Positions 12,700-24,800 of a stretch of DNA of 64,000 nt are shown here, one piece after another. The notes beneath the pieces are model-generated. The model was not told where the DNA came from. It saw nothing but the letters and a program-made list of their open reading frames with translations, and made no database searches. Both the position numbers and the translations under genes were made by a program. The stretch is from Megalonaias nervosa (Eukaryota; Mollusca; Bivalvia; Unionida; Unionidae), in the NCBI GenBank assembly GCA_016617855.1, contig JAECUM010003291.1:1-64000 (forward strand). The letters are read 5' to 3'. How positions within the stretch are numbered: position 1 is the stretch's first letter; each line of letters begins with the position of its first letter.

Positions 12700-14095
12700 A
12701 TTGATGGATATGATCTCTTATTGTCATTACAATATCTACTGGTGTTTATTAACAGGACAAAGGCCTTCACAGAACATGATCCTTAAATATTATCATTAAT
12801 TAGTTCTCCTTATTAAGTCTGTTGCCATAACAAAATGTCATGTGCATTTTAAAATGAGTCTGGAAGCCCTGTGAAGTTTTCTTATCCAACAAAAATAATA
12901 TCTCAGTACATGCTAAAGTGAAGACCACAGACCATTGGTCAACTAGTCTTATTGTTTCATTATAGTCATACAAACATAAAATATAAAAACCATGTCATTT
13001 TCTATCGTAAATTTGAAAGTCACGGTCTCTGTTATTTTGATTTGTGTATATATATATATATATATATATATAGTCTTTTAAGTGCTTGTACTGTTATGAC
13101 TTGAATATAATTAACATTTTATTGCAAATCTATTCTATGATATACCCCTCTATTGTTATCTTTATTTGCAAGTTCGAATAACATGTATCGGTAATGTGTA
13201 TGATCACTTGTCCATGCAACATTTGCTGTATGGACAATGGCCTCGATAGCACATTGAAAGATGTTCATTTCCCTAAAGAGAGCCTCATTTCCCCACAGGC
13301 AGCCTCATTGATTTGACCTCTTCTGTTGAATCTTGCCATCTATCTGGTTTCAACTGCAAAATACCAAAGCTCTAAGTGTATTTAATTTGCATGTAAATAA
13401 CACTGCATAGTCATGTGGGTGTTGTGACAATGTATATTGTAATTAAAAGAAGAATTGCTGATTTAGAGGTGTTTATTGATAATGGAATATACTCGTGTCA
13501 TAATACATGAGGATTATCACAACTGTCAGGCAATTAAAAATACAGTCATTTTTCTCTTTGCAAAAGCTGCCAAAAAAACTGCCCTGAATAAATATGGTCT
13601 TGTACACTGACAAAATTTTGTTTCATATCTCTCTCTCTCTCTCTCACACACACATAGACATAAGCTCATGCGCATTAATTAAAATGTGTTTTTAGCTCTT
13701 TATTTATTGCAATTTGAAAATGAGGTTATTGTTGCTATAAGAATACAAGTTTCACTTTAATTTCTTGACAACATGGACTCATATCGTTGCATACAATTTA
13801 CCAATATATAATACCCATACATGTTCAGACGATCTTAATCATTTTGCCAACATTTCTCAATATAACAGCTACAAAGAAGTATGATCTAAATGCAGACGAG
13901 CTTGCACACTGATACAGTATGCTCTCTCTCTCTCTCTCATTCATTAAAAACAACGAAAACCTTTTTGAGCACTTTTACTTTTATTGTAACCAGATTCTTG
14001 AGAATAAGACAGAAAATACATGTTTATTTTATATGTTTGTAATGTTAGGTTGTCGAGTAGCGTTTGTTCCGTAGAACTTGTTAGGTATGATCCCC
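12700..14095. other. Unassigned sequence with microsatellites
   Basis: Contains (TA)n at about 13045-13072, CT/CA tracts at about 13627-13655 and (CT)n at 13921-13939. No gene recognised. Confidence 0.5.
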
Positions 14096-14096
14096 T

Positions 14097-14212
14097 TATT
14101 TTTTGTACAGTCAGTACCACAAAATGATAATTATTTATTTTACATCTAATTGTTCGTACACTGAAATTAATAATTATTTTTTCGTGTATGAAAAATTACA
14201 CAAAATACGGTA
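14097..14212. mobile_element. Right-end fragment of the TACGGTA-type small TIR element
   Basis: AAATTAATAATTATTTTTTC followed by GTGTATGAAAAATTACAC and AAAATACGGTA matches the right terminus of the 22583-22851 copy. The left part is too diverged to place an end. Confidence 0.55.
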
Positions 14213-14432
14213 TTTTGTTTTTGTTAAACAGCTAAACTAAATACATGTACCCTGACAGTATATTATATAATACACATGAAATAAAGATAAAATAATAATA
14301 ATAATGATAATGCCATTCGGTTCATTGTATGCAAATTTATCATAAATGAAGATTGAGAGTTAATCCTGCCTTCAGATGCCACCTGTCTACAAAGGCCACT
14401 TTTGCCTTTTCTCATGGGTAGCTGTTGTAGAC

Positions 14433-14434
<2 letters not shown>

Positions 14435-14523
<89 letters not shown>

Positions 14524-14532
14524 TATATATTA
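14435..14532. repeat. Long (TA)n microsatellite
   Basis: An almost unbroken TA run of about 40 or more units, ending in TACACATATACATATATAT. Reading frames across it are artefacts of the repeat. Confidence 0.97.
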
Positions 14533-14534
14533 CA

Positions 14535-15349
14535 CCACACAGCAAATTTAAGATAAGACTGTTTCTTCCTTTTAGCTGCTGAATGCAGACCTGCCAACCC
14601 TGATGAGTTTGTCTCAGTAAGGCAACTGACTTTTTTTCCATAAGTTTGACCAGTTTTCAGTAAGGTGTAACAAATATCATAAACTGCTATCTGTAAAGCT
14701 GGAAAACATATTTAAAAGTCCTGTATTTTGAAACACGCAGCGATGGTAAGACCTTATTCACCACTAGTACAGTTGCACAAACTTTAGTTCCAAACCCTAT
14801 GCAGCTCAATGGCTTGTTGCTATCTCTCAACTTCACGTAATTCTTGGAATTTTTTCCATTTCACATGATGACGACAATTATATCTCCCACCATGAGACAT
14901 TCTAAAATTAACATGTCCAATAAACATAATTGTGTCCCTTCCTGCTTTTATTCACAAGAATCTGAATATTCCTTTTCATTCTTCTGTGCTGATTATTAAT
15001 GCTTTTTAAGAGGCTTATTTTCTGTTTTGTCTTCAACATGCATTGCTTGCTGAATGCTATTTTTAAAAAGTTCTAAAGTCAACAGTTTGATTGTGCAGAT
15101 GCTTTGCATGAAAAAAATATGTGCAGTTTAAAACGTCTGAGCTACTGCTGTAAAGGTAGTCTGGTTCCCTGACTAATTCCACTAATTCTAATACGAAAAG
15201 CAGATCCATATCAAACATGGATGAACCAATTATTCGATTTTGTGGAGCAATAATTTTTCTGTAGTTTTTGCGTTTTTTCCGTAAGTCTGAATTTTAAGGG
15301 TCATTTTTGTAAGACTTACTGCAAAATCAAAAGGGTTGGTAGGTCTGTG
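14535..15349. other. Presumed 3' flank of the IAP gene
   Basis: No exon recognised. On the minus strand an AATAAA hexamer lies at 14947-14952, about 0.68 kb downstream of the IAP stop; it is a possible but unproven poly(A) signal. Confidence 0.3.
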
Positions 15350-15570
15350 AATGTTGAAATCGTAAGAAAATTTTCAAGATGGCTACACTTGATGTAAGAT
15401 CAGTGCCATTTTCATTGAAGACCAATTATGCATCATAAAAAGTCTTCTGGTAAAACTCCATGATGATGTGACTTTGCATTGAGGAGAAGCAGTGATAAGA
15501 TTTTCAAAATGGCAGCCACAGTGGCCATACTGGATGTAAGGTCAGCACTATTTGCGCTCTGAACAAACTA
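15350..15570. repeat. Family A repeats, block 4
   Basis: Two partial units with AAATTTTCAAGATGGC, GTAAGATCAGTGCCATTTTC and a second GATTTTCAAAATGGCAG. They lie immediately 3' of the IAP stop codon and would be part of its 3' UTR if transcription continues. Confidence 0.7.
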
Positions 15571-15626
15571 AACTTAAGAACCCATTAATTATATAATGCA
15601 CTCCAAACGTCACGAGAAATTTTTTT

Positions 15627-15826
15627 TTAAATAACATATGTTTTAATCTTCTCTCTGATCCTTTTATAACAAAGTGGGCAAATAGAAGACTTTTCAGAAC
15701 AATTCAAGCATACACACAGATGTGTGCAGGGCAGCAGCAAAATCTGTCTGTTTGCTTCTCTACAAACCACACACTGCATGTTTTGCCGAAGCCTCTGGTT
15801 TTCTTTGCGAAGTTGTTGAACAGAAC
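15627..15826 (-). CDS. IAP exon 9: C-terminal RING finger and stop
   Basis: Acceptor TTTGTCATTGACAG; stop TAA at 15627-15629. A short coiled segment ([13 protein letters not shown]) leads into a C3HC4 RING: C491, C494, C506, H508, C512, C515, C522, C525, with IAP-type spacing 2-11-1-3-2-6-2. The tail after the last cysteine is [13 protein letters not shown], matching the length of the IAP dimerisation tail. All zinc ligands are intact, so E3 ligase activity is expected. Confidence 0.96.
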
Positions 15827-18800
15827 CTGTCAATGACAAAGCAAAAAAAATTAAAGGGATGAAAAGATACTATTTTGAATTAGGTATTCTTTGAACTATT
15901 TTTATCCAACAAAACTTACCTATCACTGATCTGTTAATATACAATATGATTTCTTGATTGATTCTCTGTTTCAGTAGGGTTTGCTCCAGAGTAAAATTTC
16001 TTAAATGGGTAACCAAAAGGCTGACAGTAAGCATATGATACGTAGAGGTGTAATATGCGCATGAGTTCCCTTAGCGTGCAGTCCATCATTACCAGTCTCT
16101 TTTTATACTACCATAGAAAAAGTTTTACCTATATATTGATTCGAAAGGTCCTGTGTTAGATATGAGCTATTTAGTGTATCAGATAGATGGCAAATTACAA
16201 AGACACTGTGTCATGCCATTCCAATTTATCATGGAAAGTTGAAGGAACTCTTGTAACATTGTGGAAATCCACTGAATGTGCTGAATAGTTAAATCTGGAT
16301 CAAAATTTTGATGTAAAGAATAAAGTTTTGGATTAATACATATAACCAAAACTAACTAGGTGAAACATTCATAAAAGATGATGAAAGTAAAATGAAGTAT
16401 ATTCAACAGTTGCACAAGCTATGCAATTTATTTCGGAAAGGAGAGATATTTCTTTCTTTGTCCATCTACTGCCACATGACCTGGATTGGCATAAGCAGAT
16501 TCAAAGCTACAGTGATTACTGATTTGGAGTCCAGCATACCAACCACTGATCCACCATGGATCCAGGAAAAAGAAAAGGAAATCTCATCAACAAGGAGTGA
16601 ACCTGAGCGCCAATATTGTCTTAGATGACTGCATATAATTAAAAAAGCATACAGAAGAACATATGTACTTGATCATTAACAAATAATTTTTTCAGAAAGC
16701 AGCATATTGCATACAGGATTTTTTTTTCTTTTATGACTCGTTAATTTTTACATCAAGCACCTACCCAGTTCCACAAAAGCCAGACCTTTTTAATTTTCAA
16801 GTGTAGTGTGGGAAGCACAACACAAGAAAACTGAATGAGTACAAGTAAATATAAATGCCACATAACAGCATGTTATAATATGTCCCATATTAAGAGTCTC
16901 AACCAAATCACCAATCATTAGTTGCTATGATGGAATAGAGCAAAACAGAAAACAAATACAGCACTCCCCAAATTTCTCACACTTTTATCTTGCCAAATTC
17001 TAATTATTTAAATGTACTAATTGATTTACTTTTCCTCACTATCCACCATGTGACAAGCCAAATCAATGTATGAATGACATATAAATCATAATCATAGACC
17101 TCAAACAGTCTCAGCTGACTGTCCTTAAGGCTACTGATGAAAATACCCAGTGCAGCTTTAATGCAAACAACAAAGATCACCACAAGTGCAAATTAGATAG
17201 ATTAAAAGAAAGTCAATGCAAGCTGAGGAGAATCAATGTTTTATAAGTGAAGGAGCTGATCTGTACTCTTGATATCAAGTTTTAAAATCAGTGAGATAGA
17301 GTTAATTAAATGAAAGAGAATTGCATTAAATATAATGAAAAAATAAAAAACCATTGGTATTCTTCATATCAAGTTGTAAAATCAGTGAGATTGAGTTATT
17401 AAGTGAAAGAGAATTGCATTAGATATAATGAGAAAATAACAAACCATGAATTATTCCAAGTAACATCAACCACTCTGGTGGCCTAGAGGTTAGGGCGTCC
17501 GCCTCGGATGCGGGTTCGAACCCCGGCTGAGTCATACCAAAGACTTACAAAAATAGTACTAACAGCTGCCTCACTTGGCGCTCAGCATTAAGAAATTAGT
17601 GTTAGGACTGGTTGGCCTGGTGTCAGGATAATGTGACTGGGTGGGACATCATGCCACATGTCTGCGGCATGATGCCCCAGTGCTAGACATCACTATAAAC
17701 TGTCACACTGCAGACATCGTAGCAATATGACTGAAATATTGTTAAAGCTACGTTAAAAAGATAAATCACACACACACACCAAGTTACATCCTGCCATTAG
17801 TCAGAAGACATCACCTACCAATTTGCTGTAGCTATATCTATTTGTCAGACTAACTTCAACCATCTACCACTTTCAAACACCTGCCAATTTTGTACTTGTA
17901 CGAAAGTGGGATTGTAATGATGGGAGCACTGTATGTGTATTTACATATACAATGGTCCCTTTCAATAATGCCCCTCAGTATAATGAGCTAGTAATGGTGG
18001 GAGCAATGTTATGTGTGTATATTGGGCAGGTAATGGTGGGATAAACGTATATATATTTGCATGTACAATGCTCCCTTACAATAAAGTCCCTAAGTATAAA
18101 GGGCTGGTAATGGTGGGAGTTCTGTATTTGTATTTACATGTAAAATTGTCCATTATTTTAAAGTCCCTCAGTGTTACTGCTGTTCCTATTACAACATGGG
18201 CATGGATTCCATTAAATTGATAAAATATTGTTTAGCATCATTTATTAATTTATTGTATAAAAATTTTCATTCTTAGCTAATAAGAACAACCATAGTGACA
18301 TTTTGCATCCTTCAACACCCTATTTTTCAGTTGTTTTATATGAGACCTCATTACAAGACCACCTCACTTATAATGCCAATAATTTTTCTGACTCCCATAA
18401 ATGGTAACATAAAGACGGAGCACTGATCATTGTATTTAAATATTTGGAATGTGTTCAAAAACAGATGACCTTATCATGACCTCAATGTGTTGGGCAGGCA
18501 AGAAGAACATACTGATTATCATACACAAACTTTTTTTTCACTGGGAATTAAAATTAGAAATTACATAAAATGAATATTATGATTCAAAGAATAGATTGAA
18601 ACAAATTGAGGATAACTAGAATGGTCAAAAAATTACCTTACCTGTAATCTGTGCACTGGGACCAGAACTAGGTAAAGGAGATATTTCCCTTTGATCACCT
18701 GAAGAGAATTTGCCTCTGTCACCATGTTCGAGAATTGCTTCTGCTATATCAGTGGATGTGTACTCTGTCTTACCTAAAATAAATATAAATGTCAAATACA

Positions 18801-21800
18801 TACTTGTCATCTGATGTTCTCATAAGATCAAAGGTTACTAGACTGTCATTGTTTGTTCTGTATACTAAACAAAGCTTTTTTTGTCCCCAGCTCCCCAGCG
18901 CCCAAAAGGATTCATACTGCCAAATTGAAACAGGAAAATGTGAAACAGGCATTTGTCAAATAACTGTGCAGCCAACTGGATACAATCAAAAATAACTTCG
19001 AGAATGTTGAAGGAAATTGAGCATCAGTCAGAGATTGTGTACTCAAATGTATCCAAAACCCTTGGTCCCACTAAACGTAAACATTAAGGTTGGTTTGATG
19101 AGAAGGATGATGCCATAGAGAGACTTCTGAATGAGAAACATTGGCTACATAAGGCCTGCTTAAAAGACAGCACTTCATCATTCAAGAAGGTAGCCTTTAA
19201 CAACATCAAGAAGACTGTCCAGTGCAAACTCAGAGAGCTGCAAGACTCAGAGATGAGCAACTAGGCAGACGAGATTCAGATCTATGCAGACAGGAATGAC
19301 AGCAAGAACTTCTATGATGCACTGAAGACATTCTATGGGCCACAGTCATCAGGAATGTCTCCAAATCTGAGTACTGACAGTGCCACGCTGCTCAATGACA
19401 AAGAAAAGATACTTCAAATATGGGCAGAACACTTCAAGAGCATCCACTATCATCATTCATCGATCAGCAAATGACTGACTGCCCCAACTGGAAATCAACA
19501 TAACACTTGCTGATCCTCAAATAATGACCGAAACTATGAAAGCAATGACCTACAGTCAAATGGCAAAGCACCTGGAAGTTTAAAAAGCCAGAGGCTCACA
19601 TATGGCACGGAAACTTATTGAACTCTTGTGAACTCTGGGAACTATGTTGCAGAAGTACATTGATGCAACTGGTACAATTGAAAAGGGAACAGACAATTTT
19701 GCTACAACCACTGGGGATCTCCTTGGTGTCTATGGTTGACAAAATACTTGCCACAATTCTGCTGAATCATCTCATGCATGAAATTGATTAAGGGTTCCTG
19801 CCAAAGTATCAATGTGGCTTCAGGAATGAACAAGGGTAATTGCAGTGAGTCAACTCCAGAAGTGCCAGGTACAAAACTCCAATCTGTACATGAAACTCAC
19901 TGACATGACAAAAGCCTTTGACATAGTCAGTCATGGAGGCCTGTGGAAGATGGAACAAAATTTGGTTGCCCAGAGAAATTCAACATGCTGGTTTGGAAGT
20001 TCCATGATGGCATGCCTGCTCGAGACATGGATGATGGCAAATCATCTAAACCATTCCCAGTCATCAAAGGTGACAAGCAAGACTGTGTTAGCCACAACCC
20101 TTTCCAGGATGTTCTCTGCCATACTTACTGATGCCGTCATTGACCATGATACTGGGGCTGATATTAGTTACCAGACTGACTGCAAACTCTTCAGTCAGAG
20201 GAGTCTTTAGGCCAACACAAATTTTCAGGAAGTGATTGTTCCTGATCTCCCATTTGCTGACAACTGTTAAATGAATGCAAACTCTGAGTCTGACATGCAA
20301 CACAGTATGACCATTTCTCTTCAGCTTGTGACAATTTTGGTCTCACACATAGGTTTAGAAAAAAACAGGTGATACACCTACCTGCACCAGGTAAGTATTA
20401 CATAGAGCTACCATCACAGTCAATGGTCAAGCTCTCATTGCAGTGGACAAGTTCACCTACACCACTCCCTCGATAACTCGCGCACAACGGGGTCCAAAAA
20501 CATCGACCGTGTTATAAGCGAGGGCGCGAGTTATCGAGGGACCTATAACAAACAACAAAACAGACAAAGGGATCGACGTAGAGGCAAAAGGGGGGTGGGT
20601 TGGGTTGGCATGTTAGTGTTGAATACTCAATAATCGTGCTACGATTAACTGTGATTAAATATCTCTTCATAGCGGTGTACTTGTTTACTTTTTTCCTCAC
20701 TGAGTAACATTAATTTCAGGATAACTTACAGTATATTGAGATCATCAAAACATTATTCCACATGGTTTCCGTTCGCTTAACACATGTACGACTTCGCACA
20801 TTGTGTACTACATCACAAATTTTTGTGTTGATTTGGATAAATTCTAGTTTTATTGTTTGATCCAAAGTAGACTTTTTTTTATACAAAAGATCGACACTCA
20901 TTTCGAAAAAACAATGTCGATCGAACGATGGGTAGATTTGACTGTAGTAGAAGTAAATTAAAAAAATAATTTTTTTTTACAAGGGTTAACCATTACCAAC
21001 ATGAATTTAATGGGTCTACAAATTTAAAATAACGTAAATTAGAACACGATAATACTTGCAGTTTGTGACACATTTGACAAATATCACTTCACATTTTGAA
21101 AACATCTGTTCATTTTTTTTATATTTTTTTTGTGTTACTCTTTGATTTCTCTGCCGCCTCTGTGTGTTGTTCACGGATAATTATCACTCTGAGCTGGTAT
21201 GGATAATTACATGCGGCTTCCTGATTCGCTGAGCGTATTTCTCCCGACAATGAATTTTGTTTAATTCTATGTTGGCACTGGAATCTCCAAAGCCATCCAT
21301 GGCCTGCCATAAAACGAGATTCATTCTCCATACTTTTTGTCATTTTTTTCTGCTTGGGCCTTGAGAATTGTTCCCGAGATGGGAACACCTTGTTCACGTT
21401 GCTGTGTGAACCATGCGTACACAGCATCATCTAATTCAGTATCGTTTGCAGTCCGTGCTCGTTTTCGTTTGATCCTATTATCTGAATCAACATCATGTAA
21501 ATAATCCCGAAGTTTCTGCTTATCCTTAAGCCAACCTCTAAATGTCGACTCAGCAATTGTTTAGTTCATTGCAAATGTTGGATCTCGCTTCGCCATTATG
21601 AACCCTATCTATGATGCACAGCCTTTCGCTTACTTCCTTTGCTCTCCATGGTCACATTTACAAATGATTAGGATACATTACTGATATTGTATGCTTTAGT
21701 GATGTTAAGTTCATAAAAATGTGAAACAATTTTCGATTGGTCAAATAAAATGAATTTTGAGAACTGTAATGACCACAAGAACTTATGCTGCTATTGGCAT

Positions 21801-24800
21801 GGCTTTGAATTTTTTTTTATTGTACTTCCCTTGCTTGATTTGTTGTTGTTGTTATAGGGTTTAACGCCATTTTTCAGCGCAAGATAGGCTATACATGGCG
21901 GCCAGTATTAATGGTGGAGGAAGAACCCTGGAAAACCCCGGGAAGAACCACCGACCCACAAGAAGCTACTGGCAGGCTTTCTCACGTACCCACGTTAGCC
22001 GAGCCTGGACTCGAACTCACGCAGATAGAGGTGAGATGGCAGTGATCCGTAACGATCAGCGCTTTAGACCACTCGGCCACTCCCTTGCTTGATTTGATAC
22101 AAAAGACATATTCAAAGTGATAAAACAACACAGGTCTCTTTTAATTGATTTTTTTAATGCAACAAACACTTCCCCAAGTTGTTGATCAAAACAAAGCTGG
22201 CATGTAATTAGGTTCTCACAGAAGTACTCACGGGTTTCGATGTGACGGTCGATTGACTCTTTTTATGTTTTCGTAGAAGAGAATATGTTGCGATTATAGT
22301 GTTTACATTGAAGCGAAATTAAAGGATTTGAACGTGAATTTCACATAGCAAGACATTTAATTGGTGTTTATTTCATTCTCTGTTTCCACCTGTTAGCATT
22401 TACCAGAATTTTTCGTTGATCGCTGTTTCACCAGACTGTTTATTTACAGTGTATTGACAACTATTTCTCTCCAAAAAAAACCCCCAAACATAATATGTGA
22501 TATCTTATTAGAATTTGCAAATTTCACAATATGGATTCTGTCTTTACGGGCAATAATCACCATTTCCGATGATAAAATGAGCTACGGTATTTCATGTATT
22601 TTGTCGTACCCTTTAATGTTTCGTACACAATCCAGATATCAAAATAATAATTATTTAAATGTATCATAATTTTTCGTACATATCACTTTGTATTATCTGA
22701 AAAATTGGTTAAATTATCGGACATAAAATTTCCACTAAGAAGATTTACGTTTGCAAAAAGATCGAAAATACCGTATTCCCATTTTGTTTTTACAAAAATT
22801 AATGATTAATAATTATTTTTTCGTGTACGAAAATTTACATAAAATACGGTATGTATCAAGGTTCAATTTACCAATTTACCAATTCTTCTCACATTTTAAA
22901 ATATATTTTCTTTGAAAAAAAAATCGGGAGCCATGCCGGTCACCGCGTTATAAGCGGGTTTGCGAGTTATCCGGGCGCGAGTTATCGAGGGAGTGGTGTA
23001 TTTTGGCACATGTAATCAACATTGACAATGAAACCAATTCCAAAATTGTTAAAGCAAGTGTATCCTTGGACAGATTACATGCAAATGTGGGATCAGTCTA
23101 CAAACAAAACTTAAGGTCTACAAAGTGACTCTGTGTTGGCAACCATCATATAAACTTGCAAAACCTGGATGGTATGTGGACACCTTTCCAAGAAGCTGAA
23201 TCTTTTCCACAAGGGCTGCATGAGGAAACTTTTGAGGATAAGATGGCAAGAGAGGGTCCCAGACACATTCTCACATGGGTAGGCATTCAAGGATCAACAC
23301 TCTGCTGATGAAATCACAAATGAGAATGGCAGGCCACATCACCTGGATATCAGAGGAGCAACTACCAAACACCTACAGTGAATTAAGGTAGGAAAGCGAT
23401 CTCAGGGTGGTCGAAAGAACTGTTTCAAGGATTCTCAAAGTTATCCCTGAAACTCTTTACTACTTACCCTAAGTCTTGAGAAGATCACACACAGGATTGC
23501 TCCACCTGCCTGAGTCTCATCCATACTGGAGCTACAGACACTGAACTGATGAGAATTGCAGAGGCAATGCAGAAGTACAAGCAGTGTATCTTCTGTCAAG
23601 ATTGCCAGACAGTTCCAAGCACACAATGGCTTGATCAGCCATTCACATACTCAGAAACCAAACCAGTTAGAAATGTTATGGTCAAACTAGAAGGATGAAC
23701 AACAACAAAGCAGTGCAAGATACACAATTACTTGAAAGGAGAGAATCAACATGAACAAATTAGAGTCTAATATAACAATCAAATTCATATAAATGGATTC
23801 TATGACTTATAAGATTTGTAAGTTGAAAGGATTATCCATTACTGTCTTCTGAAATTTGTGATTTAAATTCTTTTGTTGTGATTATAATGCAATTAATAGA
23901 ACTTTGCTGGAAGGGTTCTAAAACTTAAACTTTGCAACAAACTTCAGGCTCTAAAACTACAACTCCACTACAGCTGCTGAATAATGAAACCATCACTGAT
24001 GTTCATAAGAAACTCCAGCATACCAAATATGGTAACATAAACATGTTCTTACATTTGAATTAACATGTTCTCAAGATACCAGTCTCATTGCTACCATTTT
24101 CAATGAGGGACCAACTGGATGTTGTACGAGGACTTTTAGCGAAAAGCACATGTCACTACAAAACACTTTCAGGCAATTAGCTACAAGTTTTTAACATGGA
24201 CACAACAATGGCCATATTGGATGTCAATTTGTCACATTTTCATGAACAGCTAGAACTACACAATGTCTTTTAGTGAAACATGAGGATCAAGTAGGCCTGA
24301 TACCTGGTTTACAACTTACTATTTCACTATGTGGGCTAATGTAGTGTTCTAAAAAGACATCATATCTAAAGTATCTCCCAAATTTTATATCATGTTAATT
24401 TTTCCTATTTTAGTGCATCCTGATAAAAATTATTTCTGAAGACACAGGCATAATCAATATGCACAGTTTGTTGTCTTTAATCGAGGTCATTCATGATCTT
24501 AATGTTAATAAACCCAACAGTTAAAAAATATGGCTTCACAAGCAGTAAGAAGCTCTGCCAATCTGATGCAAGATCATCTCATTAAATAAAATATGCATTG
24601 ATCCCACTTACATTCAAAAGTGCCCATAGGCAAGATTTTGATGATATCAACCCATATTCCAATTATTAATAAAACTGGATAAGAATTATGGCTTCTAGAG
24701 TGGTCGTCAACCTAGCAAACCACATCAACTTATTGCCTTATAAATCTGCACAGATCACACTTATTATGGAAGTAGTCCAAGATCCTGATGATAGAAGTAT

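Larger units (their letters stand above)
20460..22998 (-). mobile_element. pogo/Tigger-like DNA transposon, internally deleted
   Basis: Terminal inverted repeats begin CACCACTCCCTCGATAACTC at 20460 and mirror at 22998, flanked by TA at 20458-20459 and 22999-23000. A minus-strand transposase N-terminus is present but no DDE domain is visible in 2.5 kb, so the copy is non-autonomous. A SINE (21843-22080) and a small TIR element (22583-22851) have inserted into it. Confidence 0.9.

Noticed and set aside
14376..14641. Open frames encoding (IY)n on both strands
   Set aside because: They are translations of the (TA)n microsatellite.
17470..17540. Possible tRNA gene with a good B box
   Set aside because: The tRNA-like part is followed by a SINE body and a CA tail and flanked by target-site duplications; a second copy exists at 35958-36262.
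20716..20901. Search for the DDE domain of the pogo element between 20460 and 21119
   Set aside because: Short frames there show no D-D-D/E spacing or motifs; the catalytic part seems deleted.
22010..22080. Possible Ser/Leu tRNA gene on the minus strand
   Set aside because: It is the head of a SINE with perfect 16-bp duplications and a non-tRNA tail.
23441..23626. Minus-strand open frame in the LINE 3' part
   Set aside because: Antisense shadow of the LINE C-terminal region.
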